A DNA stretch of 64,000 bases from Phymatolithon calcareum (GCA_977006965.1 OZ345380.1:1550001-1614000), one strand, 5' to 3'. Counted from the first letter of the stretch, positions 41,966-52,628 are shown. Made by a program: numbers and translations. The notes: generated by a model not told the origin, from the sequence alone.

Positions 41966-42824
41966 GATTCCTCAGGCGCTACCCGCAATTGGGTAGCTGT
42001 TCTCTTATGTTTTGTCTTCCATCGGGGCCCCTAGCATGTGCTTGCTCCTCTTACTAAAAGTTTCCGAGGCGTCGCTTCTTGTTTTAGTACAGCCCTTCTT
42101 CATTCTGCAAACAATCGATGATGTACTAGGTCGTAGTGCTTTAGCAAACATATTTCTGTTTTTTAGCAGGCCTCCATAAGTATGTCCAGTGCCTCTTTGG
42201 AATGCTTTGAAAAACTGTGCACAGCCCGAGCACAATCACCCTGATGATGTGCTTTATTCGAGCTTCCTTCTGCTCAAGGGCCAATTCCGCATCTGCGAAA
42301 CCTTGCCCCATAGGGTCAGGTACAGGGGTAGTGCCAATTCCATTGCTCGACATTGCTGTTTGTCTGGCAATTAAACAATTCAATTGCTCACTACGGTTAG
42401 TCAGCAATTCGAATTGCAATTTGAATACTTCCCGCAATAGTCAAGTTAATTGTTTATTCATGCCTCTTCTCCTAGGTGTACGAAACTTTCGTCTTCTGCG
42501 ATAGCCTGTTCAACACGCTGGTTGACAACGCATAGCTTCCTTCACAGTTTGATCATCCCAATAAGAGCGGTTGATTGACGTGAATGGATATCTCGAGGCT
42601 GTTCGCGAAGGAGTTGCATTAGCTGCTGTACAACTTGTTTCGGCTTCGGTTTCGGAATAGGTAGTAACATGATTGGAAGAGCGAAATTTGTTTAGGTGTT
42701 GCCGACTGGGTCTGGTAGTGTGCTTTGGATAAATGTACGACTTCACTTTTTATATTGACTCTTCTATCTGTCTTTTCAGAAACGGCACTCTAGACACCCA
42801 TACCGTTATACTTGAACGGATGAA

Positions 42825-42910
42825 TGAATTCAACCATCCATGTGATCGTTCTGTTGTAATGGTCTACGCAGACCATTACAATAGAACGAGCTCATGGATG
42901 GTTGAATTCA
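42825..42910. repeat. 86-bp hairpin within hAT-type copy A
   Basis: TGAATTCAACCATCCATG starts one arm and its complement ends the other, with near-complete pairing around GGTCTACGCAGACC. The same structure is kept in copy B (57928-58013) with compensating and non-compensating changes. It could yield a precursor-like RNA if transcribed. Confidence 0.75.
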
Positions 42911-42936
42911 GGAACGTTGTCACTGTATACAGTACG

Positions 42937-42979
42937 TAGAATTTTACGTACCTAATTAGGTACGTAAAATTCTACGGAG
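42937..42979. repeat. Palindromic insertion in copy A
   Basis: GTAGAATTTTACGTACCTAA is followed immediately by its own reverse complement. In copy B only the first half is present, followed by CACTTGGGG. The second half looks like a template-switch inverted duplication. Confidence 0.8.
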
Positions 42980-43045
42980 CACGGCAACATTTTGGCCCGA
43001 TAGTTATTTAGTTGATTTGGGCCAAAATGGTGCAGTGCTCCCCCG
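42975..43045 (+). repeat. GGCCC-hairpin module in copy A
   Basis: GGAGCACGGCAACATTTTGG, CCCGATAG, an A/T loop, then GGGCCAAAATGGTGCAGTGC and TCCCCCGGTG form inverted arms. Its left end was altered by the palindromic insertion next to it. Confidence 0.7.
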
Positions 43046-43435
43046 GTGAACGCTTATACTGGCCCGAGTTATATAATAAAATTAGATGCTACCGACAACC
43101 AATTATCACGTACTACGCATCATACATTTGAAGTGATCGTTATTTCCTTCAACTCTGCTCTTGCTGAACTATACACTTTCGTACAACCTACCGACCAGCA
43201 ATTCGAATTGCAATTCTTCATCAGAACCCAATTTGGGTCGAATTGCTATGAATTGCAATAGCAATGGATTGCGCACGACCCCTGGTCAGGTAGCACCAGG
43301 AATCCTCGGGCTGTGCACCCTATGGGGCAAGGTTTCGCAGATGCGGAAATCGGTCCTTCAGCAGAAGGAAGTTCGAATAAAGCACATTGCAAGGGTGATT
43401 GTGCTCGGCTGTGCACAGTTATTCAACACAGTCCA

Positions 43436-44640
43436 AAGGTTCTGTCTCATTGCCGTGAGAGACCGGCTTTGATACCGAGAGTCCGCAACTCGGGCTTCAG
43501 ACATGTCTGTTGTAAATTTTGCAAACGTGGGCTCGGAGAGGGACGTCCGATAGCGCTTGGGCGGAAGTGGCCCATCTGGCGAGGCTGATAAAACGCGCTA
43601 ATAAGTCGTTCGTTCTCATCTGCCTTCCAGTTGGACATTGTGACTCCGTCACTTGTCTGTCTCTGAGGCTTCTGCGGTGAGGCATGACCACCAGGGTACG
43701 CCCCGCAAGATCATACGGAATTTTTGCTCCCTCTGTTGGACTCCAAGATGTCTCCTTCGTCTTTCAAGAGCAATTTCCGCCAAGAGGAACGTCAGAGCTG
43801 TCTCGAAAACATCGCGATGTAATATTGCCGATATGTCCCGATTAACCTATTGCATTTCGTCCACATCTCTTTCCTCCCTTGGGACGGTCAGAAGGCTCAT
43901 TTTCTTTGATCTGGCTCGTTCTAGCATTCTGAGCGCTAGAACGAGTCTCCTGTTTCAGCATGTATTCAGCAAAGATTCCTGCTGATGTACACCGGCCCTC
44001 CCTTACCTACAACTTCGACGGACCAAGCCTGATGAGAAGTGTTTCAAATTTAATCCTCGCCTGTTCGGTAGATTTGAACAAGCCCACTAGCCCTATTTCT
44101 TCCCTACTGCAAGCAGAAGCTCAACATCAGCCTTTTCAGAGTCAATAGAATGACACTTGTGCAGCATTGCACTAAATTCGAGGCGCATATGAGAACAAAT
44201 TCTCTCTGGAGTGCTATCTAAAAGCTAGCACTGCACTGGAAGGATTGGGTGGTATAAATGTCCTTGCTGCCGTACCGCAGTAGCCTCAGAGACGGGCCAA
44301 GTGACGGGGTCACAATGACCACCTTGAAGGCGGATGAGAATGAAGGACTTATGTGCGTTTTTATCTACCTTGCCAGGTGGACCAATTCCGCCCCAATGGT
44401 TATCGAGCGTCCTTCTGCGAGCCTCTGAACGTATGCTCGGAGAGGGACGCTCGGAAACACTTGGGTCGAAGTGGCCCATCTGACAAGGCAGATAAGGCGC
44501 ATTCTTGTTCGCGTACCAGGTTTCCCCTGCTGCCGAAGGAAGTCCGTCTTGGGCTGGCGAGAATTTCGAGTTTGTGCAGTTCGACGGCGGTTAGGGCGGA
44601 AACAGAAATCCCGTTTTTAGATCCGAATTGACATAGGGAA
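43436..44640. repeat. LINE-derived rubble with direct and inverted copies
   Basis: GCTCGGAGAGGGACG...GAAGTGGCCCATCTG occurs at about 43529-43580 and again, same strand, at 44436-44482. A third block (43590-43685: AAGTC.TTC.TTCTCATC, then GACTCCGTCACTTG) recurs inverted at about 44260-44360. The coding-like frame NKSFVLICLPVGHCDSVTC is shared by the inverted copies. No intact gene. Confidence 0.5.
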
Positions 44641-44651
44641 CCTCACAGAGA

Positions 44652-45460
44652 TTACTGCAGCAATATGTATCTCTGGATTTGCTGAGTGAAGTGCTTCATG
44701 AATGTGTACGGGTCATCAAGTATGCCTGAGCTCAGAGCTCCAAAGAACGCAGATCGATCCATAGTTCGAGTAGGAGCAGTTCCAGCTCGCGGTAATAAAA
44801 AGGACCCATCGACAGCACAAAACTCCGAACCCATCTCCGCCATCGTTTCGCGGAAAGGCCAGTACAACTCGGCCATGGCATATGTGACGAGGTCGTGAGA
44901 AACCTTCTTGTACTTTAGATATGATGCAAAGCCGCCAACGCAGTAATTGGAGTGCAGGAACTCGAGAAAACAGATTCATCGTGGTTAAGTGTTCTTGTAG
45001 ATGCCACGGTTTGATACCTCGATGTCGACGCGGATACTCTCTCTGTGATGTGATCCTTCCTTCTAAGATGCGATCGGGATCGCAGCTTAAATAAGGGCGG
45101 AAGCGAGCGATTGCACACCCTGCAAATAGAGGGGCGCTAACTGACACTAGATTATTCGTACGTTGAGTGTTAGTCGGTGTTTGTGATTAATCCGTTGGTT
45201 CCTCTTGGAAGAGTTGTTCAACATACTGTGTTGACAGTGCCGGTTGATATATTGCAAGGAGCCGTTATAAAGCTCCTGGGTCGATGCTGATTATTTCGTT
45301 CATTACACCACTGCATCATTGCGTGTCTACATGAGTGAAAAATGGTGATGCCGGTGTATCCTTCCAGTTTCAGATGATGAGCAGCAGACAATCCTGAGAA
45401 GTCGGCTCCTACAATCGCAACCTTCTTCTCAGACGCGGGTGTTGCTTGTGAGCATACCAT
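44652..45460 (-). pseudogene. Decayed FAD/NAD-binding oxidoreductase gene
   Basis: Near 45430 the frame reads KKVAIVGADFSGLSAAHHLK and LEGYTGITIF. That is the beta-alpha-beta dinucleotide fold of amine-oxidase/monooxygenase-type flavoproteins, with the third position of GxGxxG-like GAG(F)SG changed to Asp. Downstream on the same strand the frame breaks. Coding-like sequence resumes (MAELYWPFRETMAEMGSEFC, then DRSAFFGALSSGILDDPYTF) and ends near 44652. It looks like a captured or dying host gene inside repeat DNA. The assignment rests on the N-terminal motif. Confidence 0.5.
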
Positions 45461-46029
45461 TTTCCTAGATGTACCAGCTCCCTTTCCAGTATCGACCCAT
45501 GAACACCTTGAAGCTCACAGAGACAGGATAAACTGGCAAAGATGCTATTCAAAATATCAAGACAGGGTTTTTGAAAGTAAAGCTATCTCCGGAGGAAAGC
45601 ACAATTATAGAGAGGGCACTACATGAAGTCCTGCTATGTTTCAAGCCGTCAAAAGGGCGGCTGTAACTGAGCCCTCTTTGTCAATTGAAGCCCCCTGAGT
45701 GACAACCAGATGACTACGAGTGACGTAGTAAACTGGAGTATTTTTGTCCCTCGAGGCTCGATTATGGGCCAGAGCTTGGTTCACACCAGATCGTGTCGCA
45801 CTCTCTACTGTACTCGCCAACCAAAACATATCATACCTATGACGTATTGACCCGCAAAGTTGCCCCACTGTATGCGTCTGCAGACGCGTTCGTAGCTTTA
45901 AAATAAAAATCTACATCTCTTCTTTTTTTCTTGCTTCCAGTAGCGTTCGATTCCAGAAATTCGTCATATGAACCGTTGAAGGCATGGGTCTCTATGATAG
46001 CTCCGTTTTAGTCGAGCCCTTCATGAATC

Positions 46030-46560
46030 CTTGTGTTTATCCCGGGAGATCGCCGAGATGATCAAATATCTACTGCAACTGTCATGGGTCTGTACTGCCG
46101 GCGATGAGGAGAAGATATTGCTTCTGATCGACCGCGGAGTCCCACAGGGCTCCCTGCTAAGCCCCTGCCTCTCTAACATGTTCATGGACACATTTGCTGA
46201 GAAGGTCGAGAAGGCACCCCGGCATGTGTCAAAATAACCCGCCATTCTGTTTGCCGACTACGTTTCAACTGCAACAGGGGCGTCACCGGACACGCAACTC
46301 CGAAACCAATCTCAAAAGCGAAGGGACTTATCCTGAGTCTTCGAGATATTGGAATGAATGCCAGGGGGCTACGGTCAGCAGAGAACATAGCAATCTACAA
46401 GACCCTCGTGCAATGCAGGTGGGAGTACGCTTGCACCTTACCCCGGGGACGAAATCCATTCAGCCGCAATTCAACCAAGCAGAAGAGTTGATCTATTCCG
46501 TCATCCTAGGACACTTTGCGCTTCGCTTCCAAAACGGAATAAGGTCGCTCTGTAAAATCA
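46030..46560 (+). pseudogene. LINE reverse-transcriptase fragment
   Basis: RT motif B is clear: LIDRGVPQGSLLSPCLSNMF followed by MDTFAE, closely related to the 46911-48698 RT on the other strand. Downstream the frame shifts, with scraps aligning to the RT connection region. Both ends are lost. Confidence 0.65.
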
Positions 46561-46629
46561 CGCCACCGGGCTTGCCGCGGATGTCTTGCGCGCGTTCGAG
46601 TCCTGTCACAAGCAAACGTTGAATTGTGT

Positions 46630-46750
46630 TCCGCGAAGTGCACACGGAACTCGCGGTGTAATGGTGTGCCGCAGTACTCGCAGAAAGCAGTCACGCGAGG
46701 ACCCAGAATGTATCCCGTCCAGTAGCATCTTAGAGGCCCCCTAGATGTTG
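46630..46750 (+). repeat. Direct repeat, copy 1 (copy 2 at 50165-50290)
   Basis: GGAACTCGCGGTGTA, CGCAGTACTCGCA, ACCCAGAATG, CCCGTCCAG and GCATCTTAGAGGCCCC follow in the same order in both copies. About 115 bp at high identity, 3.5 kb apart on the same strand. Confidence 0.65.
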
Positions 46751-46860
46751 AGTAACGTACACGTACACTATGTGTAGCTCAGCGAAATTATTAGCCTCAG
46801 CGGCATTGAGATCGAAGAACAGGTCTCTGAGGACTGAAAAGCGGGATATGCAGAGAAAAG

Positions 46861-46965
46861 GGACACACTATCTCACAGTCTCGTACAGAAATGTATATGT
46901 TCCAGAAGTATTATATACTTCTGGAACATATACATTTCTGTACGAGACTGTGAGATAGTGTGTCC
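46861..46965. repeat. Perfect palindrome, two 51-bp arms
   Basis: 46861-46911 is the exact reverse complement of 46915-46965 with a 3-nt centre. It begins GGACACACTATCTCACAG. It lies precisely where the LINE RT frame ends, and the left arm continues the LINE sequence inverted. Perfect arms imply a recent event, probably a fold-back or template switch. Confidence 0.93.
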
Positions 46966-48698
46966 GTTTTCGCTGTTGTATCGAATTGGGACTCAATTTC
47001 AGGACTAATTTTGGATGAAGATAGAATGCATTGGAGCGCGGCCAGCTCAATCACGGCTGTGACACCAAAGTATGCACCTAGTACTAATTTTCTCCAAAGA
47101 GGTGCTCTGTTGAATATCAGCCGTAGGCATCGCAACCGTGTCGACCTTTCTCTTACGTAGAGAACCACCGGTAGATTGTTCGAATCAGTTGGTATCTCGA
47201 GCGATCTTCCCTCTTCTTCCTTTGCCCATAACTCAATTATTTCTTTTCGTCGCCCTTTCTTTGAGACTGAGCTCTCCTCCGCTTTATTGAGAGCTTGCTG
47301 CAGATCTTCATATTTCTTGAGGCACTCTATGTCCTTGGTTGCCTCCTTAATGTCTTCATCTCTCCCAGAATACTCGTCTGCCTCATCGAGGCGCTTCTTT
47401 TGTCTCACTAGACTCGCAGAAAACCTTTCTGCTTGGTGCCTTCTCCTCATGGCTGATGGTTCTAGTCGGCACAGAACTCGCATTCTACCATGGCAGTGCT
47501 GGGCATATGTCCCAAACACATACTTGAAGATTAAACCTTTTGCAGATTCGATTGCTGATTGTAATCGCTTTGTCAGTGGCGTCACGTGGAGTGCATACTC
47601 CCACTTTGGCAAAATAAGCGACTTGAAGATTCTAATGCATGTCACAAGCTGAAAGCCTCGAACATTGACTCCAATATCCCGCAGTTTGTGTATGCACCCC
47701 ACTGCATTTCGTACTCTTGATAATACCATGTCGTCTGTTATGCCTTTGTGGTTCATGCTTATCCCGAGATACGAGAGCCTCCATGCTTGGTGAAGAACTT
47801 GACCAGCAATGAGGGAGGTGTGTTTCGGAAGTCCCTTGTATTTAAGGATCTCGCTCTTTCCTGGCTTTGTGTTCCAGCTCATACCATTTTCCTTCGCCCA
47901 GGTCGTCGCTATATCGAGCAGCTTCTGCATTCCTTCTCCATCCTTAGACTGCAGCTGGACATCGTCAGCGAACAGTTGCGCTAGATTAGCAGAGAGGTCG
48001 ATGGGGACCTTGGAGACCGCTTCCGCGAACGTGTCCATGAAGATATTGCACAGGCGCGGACTCAGTGGTGACCCTTGAGGTACTCCTCGATCGATAATGC
48101 ACCATGTTATTGTATCACCGTCTGCTGACGTAACCCACGAGGGTTTCAGAAGATATGCCACCATCCTTGTTATTTCGTCGGGTAGCTTCTGCTCGAGTCT
48201 TTTCATGAGGATGTCTCGCGGCACCCTGTCATATGCTGCAGAGAGGTCAAGAACCGCGACAAAAGGATGTCCATCTTTCATGGCACATTTTGCACGAAGT
48301 ATCGCAATATATGCGCTCTTGTCTTTTCGGAAACCTAGCTGGGCACTGTTAAAGCGGTAGTGTTCCCTTATATATGAGTCGAGTGCAGAATCGATGATTT
48401 TCCTGGCTTGACTTAATAGCGATATAGGTCTGTAGTTCGCTGCAACATGGGATGGGCCTTTTTTGTACAGAGGGATCAGAGCAGCTTGACGCCACGCTTG
48501 CGGAAGACATTTGCGCCTCCCACATGTCTCCCATAAGGCTAGCAATATACTCAATCCGGCTTCCTTATTCGCATGCATCATTTCAACTGCCACTCCGTCG
48601 GGGTCGACCGCCTTCCCTTTTTGTGCTCGGTTGAATGCCCTAGTAATGTGCTGCCTCATTGCCCTGTTCATTCCAGTCTTTTTCAGCCTTGAACACAT
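46911..48698 (-). CDS. LINE (non-LTR) reverse transcriptase, 5'-truncated
   Basis: About 600 open codons. RT motifs occur in order: ALIPLYKKG...NYRPISLLS, motif A AVLDLSAAYDRVPRD, motif B RGVPQGSPLSPRLCNIF, motif C LAQLFADDVQLQ, motif E LSYLGISMN, then a basic connection/post-RT region with RRRHQAERF. The frame opens after stops near 48735, without an ATG in good position. No endonuclease domain precedes it, so this is a 5'-truncated copy. The catalytic FADD is intact. The frame runs into the 105-bp palindrome and loses the usual 3' tail. It may still be translated only by chance. Confidence 0.85.
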   Translation of the reverse strand: MCSRLKKTGMNRAMRQHITRAFNRAQKGKAVDPDGVAVEMMHANKEAGLSILLALWETCGRRKCLPQAWRQAALIPLYKKGPSHVAANYRPISLLSQARKIIDSALDSYIREHYRFNSAQLGFRKDKSAYIAILRAKCAMKDGHPFVAVLDLSAAYDRVPRDILMKRLEQKLPDEITRMVAYLLKPSWVTSADGDTITWCIIDRGVPQGSPLSPRLCNIFMDTFAEAVSKVPIDLSANLAQLFADDVQLQSKDGEGMQKLLDIATTWAKENGMSWNTKPGKSEILKYKGLPKHTSLIAGQVLHQAWRLSYLGISMNHKGITDDMVLSRVRNAVGCIHKLRDIGVNVRGFQLVTCIRIFKSLILPKWEYALHVTPLTKRLQSAIESAKGLIFKYVFGTYAQHCHGRMRVLCRLEPSAMRRRHQAERFSASLVRQKKRLDEADEYSGRDEDIKEATKDIECLKKYEDLQQALNKAEESSVSKKGRRKEIIELWAKEEEGRSLEIPTDSNNLPVVLYVRERSTRLRCLRLIFNRAPLWRKLVLGAYFGVTAVIELAALQCILSSSKISPEIESQFDTTAKTDTLSHSLVQKCICSRSI

Positions 48699-48739
48699 TA
48701 GAAATATACGCAGAGAACTTGCTTGCTGAGTACGACTAT

Positions 48740-49540
48740 TACGTAGAGGTATTTGTGATGTCTACCCGACCATCTTTTCTCCCATCGTCAAATTGGTGTC
48801 TATCTGTGCACAGAACGACGACTCCCTACCACGCTACTGCGACGATTCTGTCCGTTCCAAGAATGGCACCGTGTCTAATGACTCCCCATTACCAACCAAC
48901 ACTATTGCATTACTAATGGCCGTTGTCAATCTGTTGCAACATAATGGTTCTGTCCGCAAACTATTGCAACATAATGGAACTCTATTACTACACGCTCCAA
49001 TAAAGTGAAACATGTTGCTCCCAATGCCTGATTGGTGCCCACTTGGACATTTCTTCTTTTGCCTTGGCCGCTTTTGCTACGCTTCGCCTGGCGGACTTAG
49101 AAACAACTGTCTGTCTTTTCCCTTGAACAATCCTGTTGTTGATGACTCTCGTTGCCACCGGAATGGGACTCTATCGTACTGACCATATTGCAAGGCAATA
49201 AGAGGGGCGCTCACATCAAAGAGATGACACACTGGTGCCGCAACTGGTTCATTTGTCGCCACGTGGAGTATACTAAGAACCTCACGAGCACTTGTCTCCA
49301 GTGGAAGACGGGAGTGTTTTGCAAATCGGCTTCCCCTTCCTAAAATCCCCGAATGTACTCCAACATTGAAGAGGACGCTTTTGCGCCTGCCTTTTACGAC
49401 GACGTATGGCACTGCTCCTGTGCAAGCCTCGTACCATTCTTCACCTCAAGGTACCTCTTCTACGTGCTGTAAAGACAGATTTGTCTCCAAACCTGCGGCA
49501 ATCGTGACCTGGTCCGTGCTCGAACATTGTGATAAAGAGT
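48740..49540. other. No gene recognised
   Basis: CTATTGCAACATAATGG-like words repeat at 48930-48985. A minus-strand frame (49077-49412) begins YVVVKGRRKSVLF, faintly like an RNase H hybrid-binding domain, but has no ATG and no further match. Confidence 0.3.
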
Positions 49541-49544
49541 CATA

Positions 49545-50020
49545 CATGTTTTCAATTGAAGTTTTTTTAAAAGCCTCGCAGTCTTACGAATATAGGGGCA
49601 AGGTTTCCTCATTTGCTACGTTCCAGTAGGTAGACCGTTGAAACCTACCGCCTGTTATTGGCGGTGGGAAGTTTGGATCCTAGACCATCCTATCTTCTAT
49701 GTGTTCTTGTGGGGTTCGCTGCTGGCGTCCCCAGTAATAGGCGCTGTGTCCTGAGGGACATCTACTTGACTGCTCGTGTCTTGATTTCAAAGCAGACCGT
49801 CTTCGTTTTCCATGCACTTGATGATGGTCTTGCTGAGTAGCAAAAGCTCATTAAGTGCTTTCTCAGTATCCAATCTGCTGTCTCCATTCAGGTCACATCC
49901 TGACAGATGGTTTTCCAGGGTGTCATATGCTGTCGAACTCTTTTTCCGAATTTTTCCTCTATGCTTCTTGTGGGCACTTGCGGAAATCTCCCGCAGCGCA
50001 GATGTATTGAAGCGCTAATT
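49545..50020 (-). mobile_element. LINE 3' end fragment
   Basis: Reading the minus strand, a short LINE C-terminal frame (TLENHLSGCDLNG, then DTEKALNELLLLSKTI) ends near 49790. It is followed by the family 3'UTR with the hairpin (AAGCCTCGCAGTCTTACGAA in + coordinates, 49570-49590). It matches the frames at 58.5 and 61.3 kb (TEKALDELLL / TEKALDSILL). Confidence 0.7.
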
Positions 50021-50164
50021 GCCCCTGCTTCACGTTAGGGAGGAAAAAGGCGAAGTGCTCGGAGATCCGTCTCAGCCTTAATGCATAGTTCCGGGTACAT
50101 CTTATGTGAACAATCTGAATCGAACATATATGTAGAACGCTTGTCTTACGATACTGCGCCAACT

Positions 50165-50290
50165 GAATTACGTGCCGCGAAGGGCACATGGAACTCGCGG
50201 TGTAGTGGTGCGCCGCAGTACTCGCAAGAAGCAGTTACGCGAGTACCCAGAATGAATCCCGTCCAGGAGCATCTTAGAGGCCCCTAGATG
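50165..50290 (+). repeat. Direct repeat, copy 2
   Basis: Matches 46630-46750 nearly base for base, with several substitutions and small indels. Confidence 0.65.
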
Positions 50291-50775
50291 TTGGTACAAT
50301 ATGTGTAGTTCAGATATCGTGCAATAAAAGAAGGAAAGGTACTATCAAGAGTATTCAGCATTATACATGCGTCGAGCTCAGGAAATTTCGATCGGCAAAA
50401 TGGGCTCATAAAACAGGAGCCGATTTTGGACAGCATTTGGTGACTCTGGACGATCCTCTTTCCTGTTTCCATTTTTTAGTAAAAAGCAGTTATAAGGACA
50501 TAAAAGAAAAGAACAGATAAAAGAAACAGAAGAGTGTTATTGAATCTTTACACGCTCTGAAAAGTAGACCAAATATGTCCTAAATTTGCAACAAGAGCGG
50601 CTCGAAGCACGAGAATTCCCGGCGTACGGATGAGCAGGGACGACAGAAGGCTGCTCCCGAACGGGAAATGTCGCGCTCTAATATATAATCCTAAAATACA
50701 GTACCGCTAACTCCTTTCAACTCGCTTTGCACGGCCTCTCTACTGTATTTTTACAAAACCGTATCTCCTCTACAC

Positions 50776-52628
50776 CTACTCTTCACTCTTGATCGCAGTC
50801 TTGCAGATCGGGCATTCCGACTTATTAAATGCCCAATCCTTAATACAATCCTCGTGCAGCATATGATTACACGGCAACATGACCGCCCTCTTCGCAGTCA
50901 TTTCATCCAAACAAATCGCACAAACCTCCTCCTCATCATCGGAGCCTTCCTCAACAGTGATGACCGCCTCAGGCAACGCATCGATCATCGCTGCGACATT
51001 CTCCCGCTTTGCTTTCTCACGTTCCAACCTGCGACTCCGCTCCCTACGCCACGGCGGCTGACGTGTTTGCTGCGGATACAAAGTCTCATTATGCACCGCA
51101 CGCGAAATATACTGTCCCGCACCTGGAGTCATCACCACCGGCGCTCGCACCGCAAGAGAGAATCGTTCCCCAGGACAGAGCGTCGCCCGCACGCTATGCA
51201 CAACTGAAAGTCCACCAAGCACAGCGGTAGGATAAACGTCGCCGTAATCAGTCCTCAAATCCACTTCAAATTCACTCATTCCATCCTTATCCACCTCTTT
51301 CTGCACCAAGATCGAGTGAACAGAAGCCGAACTCGACATCTTCCGTCCATGTCTCAGCACAGCGCGTTCGACAAACTCCACTTTCAGTGAAACCGCACCG
51401 CTATCCAAACCCCGACACCGCAGAAACAGTCGCACATTAATCGGTTCACCAATCACACATGGCGTGTTCGGTACATCAATCGACAGCATACGTCTTCCCC
51501 ACAACGAGCGCCGTTTCAGACGCGCCCTCTCCGCATACGGTCGCACAAAGCCTGTCGGTAAAGCGTAAGCGCGCGCACGGTCAATGCTCGGTACACGCGG
51601 CGAATCGACAAGTACTAGATTTTCGGAAAAAAGTACAACGAGGGGTGCCTCACCGAGACGATGTGCACCCTCCCAGAATTGCGGGTCGAGCGAAAGCATG
51701 GGATTACGAGGAGCGGTGCGTAGTTTGAATACCACAAAGAGACGGTAACGAACCTCGATCACACAGCCGTCTTTCGGTTCCGCCCATGCAAACGCCTCGG
51801 GCGCATTGTCTGGCAGACGGAGCGAATAGCGGAAGGCGGTTTCGGAATGCGCGCCGGGAAGGGAACGCGGGCCGCCGTCGCGCTCCGCTTTGAAGACACA
51901 GTGGCGGAGAAGGGGTGGTTCACCGTGCACACTCGATGGTGACGGAGAACCGTGCTCCGAGGTTTCCGCGTGATCGAAGGCTATGCTGCCCGATGAGTCG
52001 GCGTCGCTGTCGTCGACGGCAGAGTCTGGGCCGAGAAATCGGAGCGCGCGCCAGTGGTACGGCGCTTGAAATGGGCCGTGAAAGGGATTTTCGCGAGGTG
52101 GAATCTGTGTGAGATGACGGCAAGCGCAACGAGTCGCAAAAGTTTCAGAAATACGAAACAAAATGCAGCGCAATGCAACGAATGATGAAATTTGTTAATG
52201 ACTATTTTCAACACAGTCGGTAGGTATAGCGATGAATGAATGCGCAGATGGATAGTACGTACAGTTTCGCCGTAGTCATAGTATGCGCGATAAGTGCCGG
52301 AACCGGCCGGTCCCGGTCGTCGCAGATAATAAAAGTCTGCAAGATTCTGCCTCTTAGCAGCATGAGTTCTTGCATCATGTGTATAATTACGCTTTCTGCG
52401 TGCGCATTCCGGCGCTAGATAGACATCAACCTGAGAAAGGACGAGGTCACGTCGTGCCGGATGTGGATTATGCTTAAGATAAGCGCTACCGGTAACGGTA
52501 TCCCCTGGGGAATAAGCGCGTTCATCGGTACCAACCCAAGCACGTGTACGATAATACTGGTTCAGATAGACTCCGATACTACCTGTTCGTAGTAACGTTG
52601 GGTCTACGTCGGCGCCTCGTAGCGCCAT
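50776..52628 (-). CDS. Arrestin-fold protein with C-terminal RING-H2 finger (one intron)
   Basis: Probably a ubiquitin E3 ligase or adaptor acting on membrane cargo. Exons 52628-52263 and 52104-50776 give 564 residues. The N-terminal half has beta-rich arrestin-like sequence (GSIGVYLNQYYRTRAWVGTD, then SPGDTVTGSAYL). The middle has an arrestin-C-like region (LSIDVPNTPCVIGEPINVRL). A basic/acidic helix precedes the finger CAICLDEM...LPCNHMLHEDC...CPICKTAI, a complete C3H2C3 RING. The start is ATG 52628 (context ACAATGG). The intron joins ET|IPPRENPF in phase 0. Yeast ART adaptors recruit a separate ligase through PY motifs; here the ligase is fused. It is an intact host gene isolated in repeat DNA. 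Confidence 0.8.
52105..52262 (-). other. Intron, 158 nt, phase 0
   Basis: Donor ACT|GTACGT and acceptor CTCACACAG|ATT on the minus strand. Reading through gives a stop, and splicing restores one long frame across arrestin-like sequence. Confidence 0.8.

Larger units (their letters stand above)
42323..43284 (+). mobile_element. Non-autonomous hAT-type element, copy A, 962 bp
   Basis: Ends CAGGGGTAGTGCC / CAGGGGTCGTGCG, with a perfect 8-bp duplication GTCAGGTA (42315-42322 and 43285-43292). It is a near-identical inverted copy of 57557-58520. It lacks a transposase; short frames inside have no coding character. It contains an 86-bp imperfect palindrome (42825-42910), a GGCCC-hairpin module and a fresh-looking palindromic insertion (42937-42979) absent from copy B. 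Confidence 0.9.
42185..43435. repeat. Fold-back: 120-bp inverted arms around a hAT-type element
   Basis: Left arm about 42190-42313 and right arm about 43315-43435 are reverse complements at roughly 85-90% by eye; both contain GGGGCAAGGTTTCGCAGATG. Read from left to right on the right arm (or right to left on the left arm) they encode MGQGFADAE. Before the hAT-type insertion the arms were separated by only about 40-50 bp. Source gene unknown; probably LINE-derived. Confidence 0.7.

Noticed and set aside
49077-49412. Minus-strand frame with YVVVKGRRKSVLF, like an RNase H hybrid-binding domain
   Set aside because: The match is limited to a few residues, there is no ATG, and the catalytic RNase H part is missing; it could be chance or an unrelated LINE scrap.
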